Below are positions 46,031 through 57,241 of a stretch of DNA of 64,000 nt, piece after piece. The notes below the pieces were generated by a model. It ran no database searches and was not told the DNA's origin. It worked only from the letters and a program-made list of their open reading frames with translations. A program made the position numbers and the translations under genes. Source of the stretch: Theocolax elegans (lineage: Eukaryota > Arthropoda > Insecta > Hymenoptera > Cerocephalidae); NCBI GenBank assembly GCA_026168455.1, contig CM047426.1, positions 27,711,058 through 27,775,057 of the forward strand, written 5' to 3'. The first letter of the stretch is position 1, and every line of letters begins with the position of its first letter.

Positions 46031-46043
46031 GACAGTTCAAGTG
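46031..46043. repeat. Target duplication of I-like element, left copy
   Basis: GACAGTTCAAGTG is repeated exactly at 52263-52275 directly after the GAA tail. Confidence 0.9.
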
Positions 46044-46305
46044 AAAAAAAGATGGCTACCGGGGCGCCAAATCGCTACGCGTTTTTAATCGATCTTCGTG
46101 TTTAATAGTGTCTTTCAACAAATCCAGAGTTTTCAGACCTCTAACCCTGCACAAAGGTATCTCATTATTCTCTTTCTTCAAATTCTATCGTCACTCGTCT
46201 CCCTTCACTTTCAATCTCTCTAACTTTTTAACTTAACTGCTCTAATCTCTCCCCAAATCTTCTAGCTCTCTCTCTCCTAAGGGGAGCCTTAGGCTCTTCC
46301 CAACT

Positions 46306-47679
46306 ATGCACGACCCTGACGCAATGTCAACTTCCTCCCCCTCCACAACCCCTAATCCTGAATCTTCCCTTAAACGCCCACCCTCTCCCCCTTCCTATCC
46401 TGTCCCAAAAAAAAACCCAAATACAAAATTCGATAAGAAACTTGCATCTACTCCCCCCTCTCTCCCATCGCTTTTAGACTTACCTACCAACGTCCCAATA
46501 GATACCCCATCTACCTCCACTGCTCTTAACTCAACCTCTCACACCTCGCACCCCAACGCTCAACAGCCCCTACTCCTAATCCGTTCTTATCCCGATGATA
46601 TCCCACTCCCTTATAAAATTATAGTCAAATCTCTCCCTTCACCTAATACTAACAACAACTTTCTCTCCCCCATCTCAATAGCTAGAAAAGTCGTTCCTCT
46701 CTACCCAAACCACACCTTTGACGAATTTAAAAAATCCGGCAGAGATAAAGTAATCATAATAACCCACAACCGACAAATCGCCAACAGCCTTCTTCAACTT
46801 CACCTCCTCAACTCCGATAACCTCCAAACTTTGATCCCCTCCTCGTTCATTTACAAAAAAGCCATCCTCAAAAACATCCCTACAGACATCACCGATAATG
46901 AAATCCTTAATAACCTAGAACTGCACTCCCCAATCTCCCCCCTAAAAATCATATCCATCCTTCGTTTCCGCAGAAAGATCACCAACCAAGACAGCTCGAC
47001 AACCTTCCTCCCAACCAAAACAATACAAATAACCTTCAAAGGTCAAGTCCTCCCCCAATTCGCTCATCTCTTCAGAGTCAGATACCCTGTTGATCAATAT
47101 ATCCCCAACATCCGCTTCTGTACCAACTGCTTCCGCTACGGCCATTCAAAAACCGTTTGCAAATCCAAATCTAGATGTCTCCACTGCGGCGATACCTCTC
47201 ACCCTAGCAACCAATACGACCCATCCAAAATTGATTCCTCATCCTGCATCAATTGCAAAGGCAACCACCTTCCTACCTATCCTCAATGTCAAACCATGCT
47301 CCTCGAACAAAAAATTCTTGATCTCTCCATCCGCAAACAAAAAACTACTAGTGAAATTCGATCTGAACTCCTCCACCAATCTCACAAAAGATTCCGATTC
47401 TCGGAATTCCCAGACCTCAATGACTCCATCTCCCTTAATGAAATTTCCATTCCCTCTCACCATGCTAATCGTTCAATCAATAGTACCCCACCCTCCTTCG
47501 CTAACGTTCTCAAATCTAATCTCTCTCCCCCTAGATCCCCTAACCCCTCTAATCATACCAATTCTTCCCGTTCTCGTCTCTCGCCCTCCCCTACCCCCCA
47601 AACTAATGCTCTCAACCCAGAACATCAATCTATACTAAGCCAATTCTCAACTTCGTCAAAAATCTCAAACATCCTTTAA
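46306..47679 (+). CDS. I-like ORF1 (Gag-like, zinc knuckles)
   Basis: The ATG at 46306 starts a Pro/Ser-rich N-terminus (about residues 1-95). A middle region with an RRM-like fold position follows (IIVKSLPS..., KPIKTIQITFKGQ-like text). Then three Cys/His knuckles: CTNCFRYGHSKTVC, CLHCGDTSHPSNQY and CINCKGNHLPTYPQC (residues about 265-330). It would coat element RNA. The frame stops at TAA 47677-47679, but the same frame is open again from 47680 to TAA at 47941-47943 with plausible coding text (QDNGLQINDTTLSFENLHQI), so the stop may be a recent mutation shortening a 545-residue protein, or the natural end. Confidence 0.8.
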   Translation: MHDPDAMSTSSPSTTPNPESSLKRPPSPPSYPVPKKNPNTKFDKKLASTPPSLPSLLDLPTNVPIDTPSTSTALNSTSHTSHPNAQQPLLLIRSYPDDIPLPYKIIVKSLPSPNTNNNFLSPISIARKVVPLYPNHTFDEFKKSGRDKVIIITHNRQIANSLLQLHLLNSDNLQTLIPSSFIYKKAILKNIPTDITDNEILNNLELHSPISPLKIISILRFRRKITNQDSSTTFLPTKTIQITFKGQVLPQFAHLFRVRYPVDQYIPNIRFCTNCFRYGHSKTVCKSKSRCLHCGDTSHPSNQYDPSKIDSSSCINCKGNHLPTYPQCQTMLLEQKILDLSIRKQKTTSEIRSELLHQSHKRFRFSEFPDLNDSISLNEISIPSHHANRSINSTPPSFANVLKSNLSPPRSPNPSNHTNSSRSRLSPSPTPQTNALNPEHQSILSQFSTSSKISNIL

Positions 47680-48075
47680 ACTCAATATTATTCTCATAAC
47701 CAACGTCAATCCCAATCTCATGACCTTACTTCCTCTTCCCCTCCCTTAACTAATACGATTCTCCTCTCCCAACAAGACAACGGTCTCCAAATTAATGACA
47801 CAACTCTTTCGTTTGAAAACCTCCACCAAATATTTCAGCTGCTCTCTGCAGACCCCGGTTACTCTAACTATGTCAACAACCTTAAGCTTGCCTCTAATCC
47901 TACTACACAATTCTCCTCATCTGACATTGATATGCAATCCTAAGCCTTTCTTCCCACTTTAACACACTTATCGCTACTTATCACCCTAACCTCAACTAAC
48001 CAACTTAAATTCATCTAACCACCTTAACCACAACTAATCACCTTAAACTCAGCTATTCTTCTTTTCTATTTCACC

Positions 48076-51000
48076 ATGAATCATCCCCCTGATCTAAAAA
48101 TTCTTCAATGGAACTGCCATAGTCTCCTGAACAAAATTCCTTCTCTCAGAAACATCATCGACTCATATGACATTATCCTCCTTCAAGAAACCTGGCTTAC
48201 CGACTCTCACAGAATAAATATACCCAATTTTTCTATTATTCGCAAAGATCGACCCCTCTCTAACCACGGCGGTCTAGCTATCCTTATCAAAAACAACATT
48301 CCTTTCCGTCAAATCCCTGACATCTTTCATAAAGACAATTTCCTAGAAACACTTGCCATCTCCATTACCACTACTGAATATCCTAACGACGAAATTCTCA
48401 TAGTATCCACGTACCGTCCTCCTCACTCTACCACCTCCATTGCTGACTGGAATAACCTTTTCACCCTTTCTCAACATTTCAAATTCTCCTTCTTTGGAGG
48501 AGACTTCAACGCTCACCACCCGACATGGGGTTCCCATAAAACTTGTCCCTCTGCCAACAATCTCCTCGACTCTCTTCTGAATTTCAACCTCATATCTCTA
48601 AATAACGGCTCCCACACATTCTTTTCTAACTCCTCCCCTGACCACATAGTTTCATCACCAATTGATCTCTCCTTCATCTCCTCCAACCTTATTCACCTTT
48701 CCTCCTGGAACCTCTACCCAGACCGCATGCACAGCGACCACTTTCCGATAGAATGCTCTATTCTCATTAAACCTTCTACCTTACCACATTCTATCACACA
48801 CAAACTGAACCACAAAAATATTTCCTGGAACCTTTATTCCTCCTTCATTGATCACTTTATTCAGTCCAATCATCAATATCTCTCTAATCTTCACCCCATT
48901 AATAGATACAACACACTCATTAACCTAGCTATTCATTCCGTTAAAATCCTCTCCAATCACAAACTCACCAAAAAAATTCAATTTAATATACCTTTCTCCT
49001 TCTCCACATTCTTCCCCCCTCTGCAAGACATCTCCTCTACTCACACTATTTCAATTACCCAGACATTCAGACAAAAACCTACTAAAGCCATCTGGTGGAA
49101 TCAAGAATGCTCCTCTCTAGTTAATGAACGCCTAACTGCCTCCAAAAATCTCCTAAAAAACCCCTCCTATGAATCCCTCGCTCAACTTAAAGCCACCGAA
49201 TATCACACTAAAAAAGAATTAAAGAAAATCAAAACTTCCACCTTTCGATCCTTTGCTGAAAAAACCTTTAATATTAATACCAACCTCTCTAAAATCTGGT
49301 CCTCCATTAAAAAATTCCAAAACACTAACTCTCCCACCTTACCTACCTCTAACAACACCGAAATTATCAATAATGCCTTCTCCTTTATCAACAGTCATTG
49401 CCCCAACACAGAAATCTTCAATATCCATCAGGCTCCTCAATTTATCCTAGATGATCCTCCACCCCCTACATCCGCATTTCTTGATTCCCCTTTTTCTTTG
49501 GAAGAATTTCATCTGTCATTATCAGCTATGAACACTAACTCTTCCCCCGGACTCGACCAAATTGACTACCATATGCTCAAATACTCTCCAAACTCATTCA
49601 AAACACTCCTCCTCTCTTCAATCAATTTCTTTTTCGAAACGGGCTCATTTCATGATAACTGGAAGAACTTTCTCATTTTTCTCATTCCAAAATCTAACAA
49701 CTCCAAATTCCGTCCCATTTCACTAGCTTCATGCATCCTCAAACTCACTGAACGATTAATAAACACTCGACTTCTACACTTCATTGAAAAACACTCCCTC
49801 ATTCCTCATACCCAAAACGGTTTTCGCCCTTCCAAATCCTGTCAACATGCACTAGCCACTTTAATCTCTGACATTCACTTAGCCTGGTCTCAGAACCTAT
49901 CAACCTACTGTTGCTCCATAGACATTAAATCCGCTTTCGATGACGTTCATCCATCCATCCTCAACCAAATCCTCATTAATATCAACATCCCTGTTAAAAC
50001 GAGAAAATTCATTTTCAACCTCATAACCTATAGAAACCTATATTTCATCATCGCAAACTCACTTCAAGGTCCCTTTCTGAAAAGTACAGGAGTTCCCCAA
50101 GGTTGTGTCCTTAGCCCTCTCCTTTATAACATTTACGTCTCCGGTATAAACAAAACCCTTTCCTCCCCCAACATCAATATAATCCAGTATGCTGACGACA
50201 CCTTAACTTACCTCTCACACCAGAACCCACAATTTGCTACATCCCAATTAGAATCTGCCCTCTCCGAAATTTCAGAATCTTTTCTTTCATTAAACCTTAA
50301 CCTTGCCCCAGACAAAACTCATTTTATTATTTTTTCCAAGCGACCATCTTTTCCTCTGCCTAATCTAAACTACAACAATATCATAATCACCCCCTCCAAC
50401 CACATAAAATATCTTGGTATCACACTTGACTCGCGACTTACATGGACAGAACACTATAATAACATTTCAGGTAAAACACACAAACTCATTAATATTCTTA
50501 AATTTCTCAGAGGCACATGGTGGGGCGGTCATCCCCAAACCCTATTAAATATCTACAAAGCTCTCATCCGATCCAACATCGAATACTGTCTTTTCCTTAC
50601 CAATATCTCTTTTTCCAAATCCCTCCTCAACAAAATCCAAAAACTTCAAAATCAATGCCTCAGGCTTTCTCTTGCCTACCGACTTTCAACCCCGATCAAC
50701 GTAATGCATGCCGAATCTAAAATTCCATTCTTCGATACCCGCATCCAATCCCTTTCAAATAACTTTATCCTCAAACTATGCTCTATCCGCCCCTGCCCTC
50801 TTCTTGAAAAAATTTCACTTCTCTCCAACATTCCTGATTTTCAATCCCCTCTAACCAATTCCCTGTATCTTATTTCTCCTCTAACTAACAATCTCATCAA
50901 AACCTCTCCCATTCCTTTACCATTCACCTACAATTATCATTCAATTATTTATAAACCAGACATTGACCTCACCTCTGGATACACCATCAAAAATTCTGCT

Positions 51001-51960
51001 AATCCCCCCACCGAATTTGCCACTCTTTTTCAACACATAATTGATACTAACTTTACAATATTCACAGATGCTTCGAAATTCTCATCTCCTAACTCTACTC
51101 ATAATGGCCTTGCATTTTATTCCCCAACAATCAACCTCTCCAAATCCTTCAAAATTCCCTCATTTACCTCCATCTTCACCTCTGAAGCGATTGCCATCCT
51201 CCTTGCCCTAGCGTACATCAAAAACTCGGCCCAGCACCAAAACGTCACCATCTTCTCAGACTCGCTCTCAGTACTCACAGCCATACATAAATACAATCCT
51301 ATCAAAAATAAACACACATCCCACATCATCCTAGACATTATCTCTTTACTCTTCGAATGCAACTTGTCTAACATCAGTATAACTCTTATTTGGATCCCCT
51401 CACATGTAGACATCATTCACAATGATACTGTCGATTCTCTAGCAAAAGAAGCCAAAATCTCCGGCAAAACCATACACACGTCTTTTCACTACACCGAATT
51501 CAAATCTACACTCTCCTCGACATACAAAACCCAAACCCACGAACTCTTCTCCCTAAATCCTAATAATACAGGTCTATATTTCTTCTCTAACTTCTATAAC
51601 TCCATTTCATCTCGCCCCAAACCTTGGTTTCATGACTCTTTTTACCCCCGCTATCACATCTCTATTATAAATAGACTTCGCTCCAATCACTACTCCCTGG
51701 CCTCCAGCCTACATAGGAAAAATCTCTCTTCCTCTCCTATCTGTTCATGTGGTCATCCTAACCAAGACATCTCACACATCCTATGGGATTGCCCCTCCTT
51801 TACCGAAATAAGACCTCCATTCCTCAAAAAACTCCGCCGTTTCTTCCAAAAAAACAAACTCCCGATCAATAACAATACCGAAAAAATTCTAAATTACCCT
51901 AATGAAACCCCTTCTCGACTTATCACTGAATTCCTTAATAAAGCTAAACTATCCATCTAA
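48076..51960 (+). CDS. I-like ORF2: endonuclease, reverse transcriptase, RNase H
   Basis: Uninterrupted 1294 codons from ATG 48076, preceded by TTTCACC. Endonuclease (residues 1-230): LQWNCHSLLNK, LLQETWL, FFGGDFNAHHPTWGS, SDHFPIECS. RT (about 440-800): NSSPGLDQIDYHML, FLIPKSNNSKFRPISLAS, QNGFRPSKSCQHAL, DIKSAFDDVHPSIL, STGVPQGCVLSPLLYNIY, and QYADDTLTY, the catalytic pair. RNase H (about 990-1130): IFTDASKF, TSEAIAILLAL, FSDSLSVLTAI, and IWIPSHVDIIHNDTVDSLAKEA. A C-terminal finger SPICSCGHPNQDISHILWDC follows. All catalytic residues are present, so the enzyme may be functional. Confidence 0.92.
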   Translation: MNHPPDLKILQWNCHSLLNKIPSLRNIIDSYDIILLQETWLTDSHRINIPNFSIIRKDRPLSNHGGLAILIKNNIPFRQIPDIFHKDNFLETLAISITTTEYPNDEILIVSTYRPPHSTTSIADWNNLFTLSQHFKFSFFGGDFNAHHPTWGSHKTCPSANNLLDSLLNFNLISLNNGSHTFFSNSSPDHIVSSPIDLSFISSNLIHLSSWNLYPDRMHSDHFPIECSILIKPSTLPHSITHKLNHKNISWNLYSSFIDHFIQSNHQYLSNLHPINRYNTLINLAIHSVKILSNHKLTKKIQFNIPFSFSTFFPPLQDISSTHTISITQTFRQKPTKAIWWNQECSSLVNERLTASKNLLKNPSYESLAQLKATEYHTKKELKKIKTSTFRSFAEKTFNINTNLSKIWSSIKKFQNTNSPTLPTSNNTEIINNAFSFINSHCPNTEIFNIHQAPQFILDDPPPPTSAFLDSPFSLEEFHLSLSAMNTNSSPGLDQIDYHMLKYSPNSFKTLLLSSINFFFETGSFHDNWKNFLIFLIPKSNNSKFRPISLASCILKLTERLINTRLLHFIEKHSLIPHTQNGFRPSKSCQHALATLISDIHLAWSQNLSTYCCSIDIKSAFDDVHPSILNQILININIPVKTRKFIFNLITYRNLYFIIANSLQGPFLKSTGVPQGCVLSPLLYNIYVSGINKTLSSPNINIIQYADDTLTYLSHQNPQFATSQLESALSEISESFLSLNLNLAPDKTHFIIFSKRPSFPLPNLNYNNIIITPSNHIKYLGITLDSRLTWTEHYNNISGKTHKLINILKFLRGTWWGGHPQTLLNIYKALIRSNIEYCLFLTNISFSKSLLNKIQKLQNQCLRLSLAYRLSTPINVMHAESKIPFFDTRIQSLSNNFILKLCSIRPCPLLEKISLLSNIPDFQSPLTNSLYLISPLTNNLIKTSPIPLPFTYNYHSIIYKPDIDLTSGYTIKNSANPPTEFATLFQHIIDTNFTIFTDASKFSSPNSTHNGLAFYSPTINLSKSFKIPSFTSIFTSEAIAILLALAYIKNSAQHQNVTIFSDSLSVLTAIHKYNPIKNKHTSHIILDIISLLFECNLSNISITLIWIPSHVDIIHNDTVDSLAKEAKISGKTIHTSFHYTEFKSTLSSTYKTQTHELFSLNPNNTGLYFFSNFYNSISSRPKPWFHDSFYPRYHISIINRLRSNHYSLASSLHRKNLSSSPICSCGHPNQDISHILWDCPSFTEIRPPFLKKLRRFFQKNKLPINNNTEKILNYPNETPSRLITEFLNKAKLSI

Positions 51961-52262
51961 CTCTACTTCATCCTATCCTTTCAGTACACCCTCAACATTC
52001 TTTCTTAAACTACGTATTCAACTTTCTACTTTAAATGAGGTGCCTCTCACCTCCTAAACCTAATTCCATTTTGTTCCTACTCCCTTTTCCAAAGTTTTAT
52101 TCCTTATTCCAAGTTCAAATATGGCGCATCGGATGTCTTTTGGCAGCACTAGCGGCCGGTTCGAGTTCCTCAGTCTACCACCTGGGCCTGGGGAGGAACG
52201 ACTCGGCCGCTCCTGCTGTCCACTGTTTCAGATCCACGGCCAATAAAGAAGAAGAAGAAGAA
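51961..52262 (+). other. I-like 3' UTR, polyadenylation signal and GAA tail
   Basis: A 300-bp 3' UTR with a GC-rich central part and AATAAA at about 52241-52246, directly followed by (GAA)n up to the target duplication. Confidence 0.8.
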
Positions 52263-53857
52263 GACAGTTCAAGTGTTAGGTTGAATTCAGCTCTATGGCA
52301 TACATATTAGTAATTTATTATCAGTACTAGTTAATAAATGAATATTAAAGTTAGGTTTCATTAAATCTTTAATATGGTATGTTGTAAATAATTGAAATAA
52401 CGTATATTAATATGAGTGTAATTAAAGGTTTGACATTAAAAATTTGTTTAGCTGATAATGTAATTTTGGAAGGGACTATGCTTTAATATCAACACGAGAA
52501 GAAAAAGGTACATGTAATTAATTATAAAATTTTACTAAGATTAATTTGAATTATGATATTTAGTTCTAAATGGATATAGTTGACTTTAAGAAATTTTAAG
52601 GAACCGTCGGCCAGTTCTCGGATCAAGTTTTATTTAGTTATAATAAAACTTAAATAAAAGTCCAGAGTAATAATAGCTTAAATTCAACAAATTCTCTTCA
52701 GTTAAGCATGTAATCAGTTCCCTAATTATGTATGTTCAGTGAAATTGACCTAAATAAGTTAACAATACTGATAATTATTGAAATTGTGATTTTAGGTTAT
52801 AGTTTGGGTTTTTATTATTTATTACCACTAAATAAATTTATTCACAAATGTAAATTTTGGATAGGGCTCTTCCTTAGGGCATAATTTAATAGATTATTTA
52901 TACCAATATGAATATTAATTAAAAACTCGTTCTGTGGAAGCTGCCGAGTATTTAGAGAACGCTTCATGCATGAAGTTGTATATATATATATATATACATT
53001 TTATAATTTTACCTTTTTAAATAGGTTCTAAATAAAATATTTCAAAAACTCAAAATTCTACTTATTAATTGAGTCGAATAGATAGCTTATTTACTGGTTA
53101 AATGAATTTAGGGTGATTAAGGAGATTGGAAAAAATTTGCAAAATTTTGAGAACGAGTCAGGATTTTCTGGCGATAAATGATAGAATTTAACTATTGACT
53201 TTCAATCTACGTTAATACTATTATAATTTGTCTGGTGAAGATTTTCTTGATTTTAATATAATTTCTTCTGATAAACCAAAACAATATCTTAATTGTTCAA
53301 TTGGATTAAGTATTATTTTGTTTTGAAAGGAAGACAATGCTTGCGCAATACCTGCTATCAAGCATGGGTCGCCCTCAATATAGTCGAGTTTTGTATCAAT
53401 AAGGGGATAGAATATCCCCTTATTGATACAAAAAGGCTGCCTGGCCTCTATGACAAAAAGGGATTTTCAAAAATATAATTTAATTTTTTTTTAAAAATAG
53501 GAAAAATATAATTATAATTTAGATATAGATGTATATAGATGTATATAATTTAATAAATTTATACGCAAATAAACGTATATAAATTAAATATAAAATTAAA
53601 ATATTGAAATATATAAATCAGACATAGTATATATATATATATAAAAAATGTGCGTTATTAAGGTAATCTGATATGGTTTAACATATCACCACCTTAACAA
53701 ATTGCCCCTTGCTTTATATGAAATAATTTTATACCTATATATATGTGTATATGTGCTTATATTTAATTTAAAACTTAAAATTTGTTTGTCAAAATATCGG
53801 ATTTCGATTGAGAGTGAATAAACGGAAACAATTCAACGAAACTCCCAACTAGATAAA
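52263..53857 (-). other. Gypsy leader, part next to primer site
   Basis: A+T-rich untranslated leader. It contains the second copy of a diverged repeat (52862-53010; first at 45891-46020) and the hairpin at 53389-53433. No gene is supported; a 61-codon ORF over the hairpin has no recognisable product. Confidence 0.5.
53389..53433. repeat. Perfect 20-bp-arm hairpin in Gypsy leader
   Basis: Positions 53389-53408 and 53414-53433 are exact reverse complements, separated by AGAAT. It lies about 430 bp from the primer site on the transcript side. It could be a leader RNA structure or a small inverted insertion. Confidence 0.7.
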
Positions 53858-53875
53858 ATCTCGGTGGGACCTCCA
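53858..53875 (-). other. Gypsy primer-binding site, tRNA-Gln type
   Basis: On the minus strand the text nine bases inside the 5' LTR reads TGGAGGTCCCACCGAGAT. Its plus-strand complement ends in the acceptor-stem text of insect tRNA-Gln (TCTCGGTGGGACCTCCA). It fixes the direction of the element as minus. Confidence 0.75.
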
Positions 53876-53884
53876 GATTTTTGA

Positions 53885-54888
53885 TGTTATATACATCAAA
53901 GTTTACTTTAAATTAATAATAATTTAATTATTAATAGAAAATTTGTTTATTTTATTTTATCTAAATCCTATACAGGATTTCCAGCAAAACTCGCTGGCAA
54001 TGGGAGTTAAAAGGAAAACTATATCTTTTATTTCTCTCTCTCTTTCTATCCGATATTTAAATCTACGTTAATTTAATGGATAATTAAATATGCTTACCTT
54101 TATCGTTGTGAGTTATACTCTTCCTGTCTATTGATTTACTTTATTAAATAAATGTGGATTCAACAAAATAGCCTGGATTATATATATGTATTTATTTTAT
54201 TTTTCGACAGGTTTTATCTCTTTATAATTGATGAATATCAATCTCGGCAAGACGTCTGATATATATATATGTGTATAATTATAAGCTTTCCAATGGTTTA
54301 ATTTCTTTCTAATTGATCTGAATTTTTAATTGAGTAGGTAACTGAATATTTATTTTTGTAGATAGCTGAATATTTAACTGAATATACGTGATTTTATACA
54401 AAGGTAAGTTTAAGAGAAAAATGACTATACGTCTAGCGCAATTAAGGCCTACTAGCGTACTGACGCCACGCCGTGAAAATTTTTGCCAAGAGCGTGGGCA
54501 GGAATGCACCTCTCCCCAAATTAGTTTGACGTCATAATTAGGGGGAGAGTGCAACTTTGCACTTCACACTACCTGACATTGGCCTTGTAGAGCGCTTTTC
54601 TTACTTTCTTCTGGCCTATTCAAACTTAGTACTAGTATTCGAAATATTATTTTGAATGTTCGACTGAGTTTATAGATATTATATACGCGCAAATGGCCTA
54701 ATGTAGTTAATTTTTTTTTTATTTATCAAATCTAAATTATATATTTTAATTTAGGACGCTTATTTTACAAATTTACACGCGTATATAATATCTATAAACA
54801 TTTATATATACATATAAATTAACCAAATTTTCCAATTTACGCATGTATATATAGTTACACGCATAGATACAAAAGTATGCATGTAACA
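53885..54888 (-). repeat. Gypsy 5' LTR (right)
   Basis: Pairs with 19753-20755. By eye there are about nine substitutions and two small AT or T-run indels. It is followed by TATGT (54889-54893), the second target copy, and then the rest of the BEL 5' LTR. Confidence 0.9.
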
Positions 54889-54893
54889 TATGT

Positions 54894-55523
54894 AATTATT
54901 ATATTGCAAGTCATTGTCTCCTTTGTGGCCTCAAGCCAAACTTAGTTAGGAGTGGTTTTAATCACTCTGAGACTATATAGACCTCAATTGGGAGTTCGCT
55001 CCATGGTACCTGTAGGTCAAACCTCTGTGCAGGGAAGCCGACAAGCTTAACTGTGACTGCATGGCTGGAGGGCTAAATGGTGGGAGAGTGTTTGTTTTTG
55101 GTGCGTATATACGCAGTTTCTTATGACTGTAGAGGAAAAGTGCGCTCGGGCAACTTCGAAGTTTTTCGGTAATTATCGGCGATGCATATGTGTGTTTAAC
55201 GGTTAGGATTTCGGCGGCTGAGCGTGAGCGGAGCTGCTGGTGAGTGGGTGATCGGCTTGACGATACTCCTCTCTAGCCCTTCATAGTGACTAGTGCTCAA
55301 AATTTATAAACCGCGTTTTTTACTTATTAGTTTTTCGCATTATTTATTTTAATGAACTTATTTTTAATTAATTAGTTTTAGTTTCTCGAGAACGTTATTT
55401 TATAAGATGTATTATTTGTAGTATTCTCTTATCAATATAATTATATATAGATAATATTTATAGTGTATATTTCTTGTATATTTTACCCTTTTCAAATCTG
55501 TTTCCTTATTTAATACGCGAACA
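54894..55523 (+). repeat. BEL 5' LTR, second segment
   Basis: Continues the LTR begun at 19631. It matches 62242-62327 and 63005-63501, ending ATACGCGAACA. Relative to the 3' LTR it lacks about 34 bp (near 54935) and has about 95 bp that the 3' copy has lost (about 55250-55345). Confidence 0.85.
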
Positions 55524-55528
55524 ATTTT

Positions 55529-55546
55529 TGGTGCCGAAACCCGGGA
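55529..55546 (+). other. BEL primer-binding site, tRNA-Phe type
   Basis: TGGTGCCGAAACCCGGGA lies five bases after the LTR end. It is complementary to the 3' end of a tRNA ending TCCCGGGTTTCGGCACCA, which is insect tRNA-Phe as I recall it. Confidence 0.65.
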
Positions 55547-55650
55547 AATTTATACGGGAAATAAATTAAGGGAGAAACAGTTGGGCGAATCACGTATTAA
55601 CTGTGTAAACTCATTGTCAATTAATAAACTGTGTTTAGTGCCGTGAATAA

Positions 55651-57241
55651 ATGAACATGCCACCGAAAAGAATGACCAGAACAGCGCGGAAAGCCGGCGA
55701 AACGGATCTGACAATGCCGCCACCAATGAAAAAGGCTTGCAAAGTAGGTGCAAAGTCCAAGGTCGCGACAACTAACATAGATGAGCATCGGGACATCGTA
55801 CCTGCGGACGATCAATTGGACGAGGTGAGGCATCCCCGATCACTATCGCCTGTCATCAACGTATTGCCGCAAATTGAGGACCATCTGGAGAAACAGCGGG
55901 ACGAGGACGGTGTGTTGGAATTCGGAGTACAACGCAGAACAATGTAACCACGGCGTGTGTCTTCCGACGGCGAGTACCCAGAACGAGCGTACTGGGATAC
56001 GTAATTGTCCTCACAGCACTGCCCGCTCTAATGTAAGTTCGGCTAATTTAACAAATGCGGTGAGCGATGAAGCCAGAGGTAATAATGTGTATGAGTCTGC
56101 GCATCCGCGAATTATAAATGTAAGCAGATTAGAATCACCAACGGGTGATGCGATACAACATTTTACGTCGGCAATTGAGTCGACTTTGCATACCGTCCGG
56201 GAAGCGACCTCGATCGATGGGAATTCGCGTTTAGTTAACCGTTTGACGTCCGCGAAATCGTTGCCAAAGTTTTCGGGAAATCCACTCGAATGGTATCATT
56301 TTAAGAAAACGTTTGAGATGACGTCGGAACTCGGCGGATATACGGATGAAGAAAATCTTACGCGATTGTTTGACGCTCTCACGGGATCGGCCTGTCAAGA
56401 GGTGAGCACTTTGCTTGCCACAAGTCGCAACGCAGCAGCGGTAATGAGAACTCTTGAACTGCATTACGGAAATAAGCGAATCGTCGCAAATAAAATCGTT
56501 CATGAGTTGAAGGATTTACCGTCAATAGATTCCGGAAAAATTAAACTTACGCAATTCGCGACGCGATTTCAAAATGCGGTTTCGGCTTTAAAATTGCTTA
56601 AGATGACCGAACATTTAGAAAATCCGGATTTAATTGATTCAATAGCGAAAAAATTCCCTGCGGCTTTAAAATATTCGTTTCATGAGTATGCGTATAGAAT
56701 ACCGGTAGAAACCCCTAAATTAGAGATTCTAGCGAATTTTTTATTTTATCAAGCCGAGTTGTCCGTGGCGGGCGTTATTTTTGAGACCGATAGTTACGAT
56801 TCGTCAGAAAATCGCGTCGAATCACAAAAAAGAACGTGCACGCGTAAAAAACAGGTAGACGCATTTACGGCAGCGGTCGCTGTCGATGCGGGGTCGTCTG
56901 GTGTAAATGTTGTGAGTACGGAGCGAAACACGTGCGTAATTTGCGATAGAAATAATCACAAACCAGTGACATGCCATGCATTTGCTCGCGAAAGCGTGGA
57001 TAGACGTAGATATTTCGCTCGAAAACATGGCTTATGTTACAAATGTCTAAACGTAGGACATTTGCAGGCAAAATGTAAAAGCGCGAATTGTGCGGAGTGT
57101 AAAAGACGACATCATATTTTGTTGCAAACTTCAAGCTTTACGAGAGGGACTACTAGGAATAAGCAGGCAGCGACGGCAAATGAAAAAGTTATAGTCCAAC
57201 AAACCCAGGTCGCGTCGTCGAATTCTAATAATCGGGCATGA
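55651..57241 (+). pseudogene. BEL Gag, frameshifted near the start
   Basis: The first frame (55651-55947) starts MNMPPKRMTRTARK. It shifts at about 55880-55930 into the main frame (to 57241). That frame has the BEL Gag signature LPKFSGNPLEWYHFKKTFE (about 56260-56315), LTGSACQEV, LHYGNKRIVANKIV and LPSIDSGKIKLTQFATRF. It ends with a Cys/His region: CVICDRNNHKPVTCHAF, LCYKCLNVGHLQAKC and CAECKRRHH. This forms the particle and binds RNA through the knuckles. The TGA at 57239-57241 lies inside the duplication flanking the next insertion; without that insertion gag and protease are in the same frame, separated by this one TGA. Confidence 0.8.

Larger units (their letters stand above)
46044..52262 (+). 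mobile_element. I-like non-LTR retrotransposon, full length
   Basis: The 6219-bp element is flanked by a perfect 13-bp duplication and ends in AATAAA followed by (GAA)n. It has a 5' UTR, ORF1 with three zinc knuckles, and ORF2 with endonuclease, RT and RNase H. This is the layout of the I clade. The coding strand is C-rich and G-poor, unlike its surroundings. It inserted into the Gypsy leader, in the opposite direction to Gypsy. Confidence 0.9.

Noticed and set aside
53858..53875. tRNA-like text considered as a tRNA gene (also 55529-55546 and 22816-22831)
   Set aside because: Only 16-18 bases match a tRNA 3' end and each lies next to an LTR, so these are primer-binding sites.
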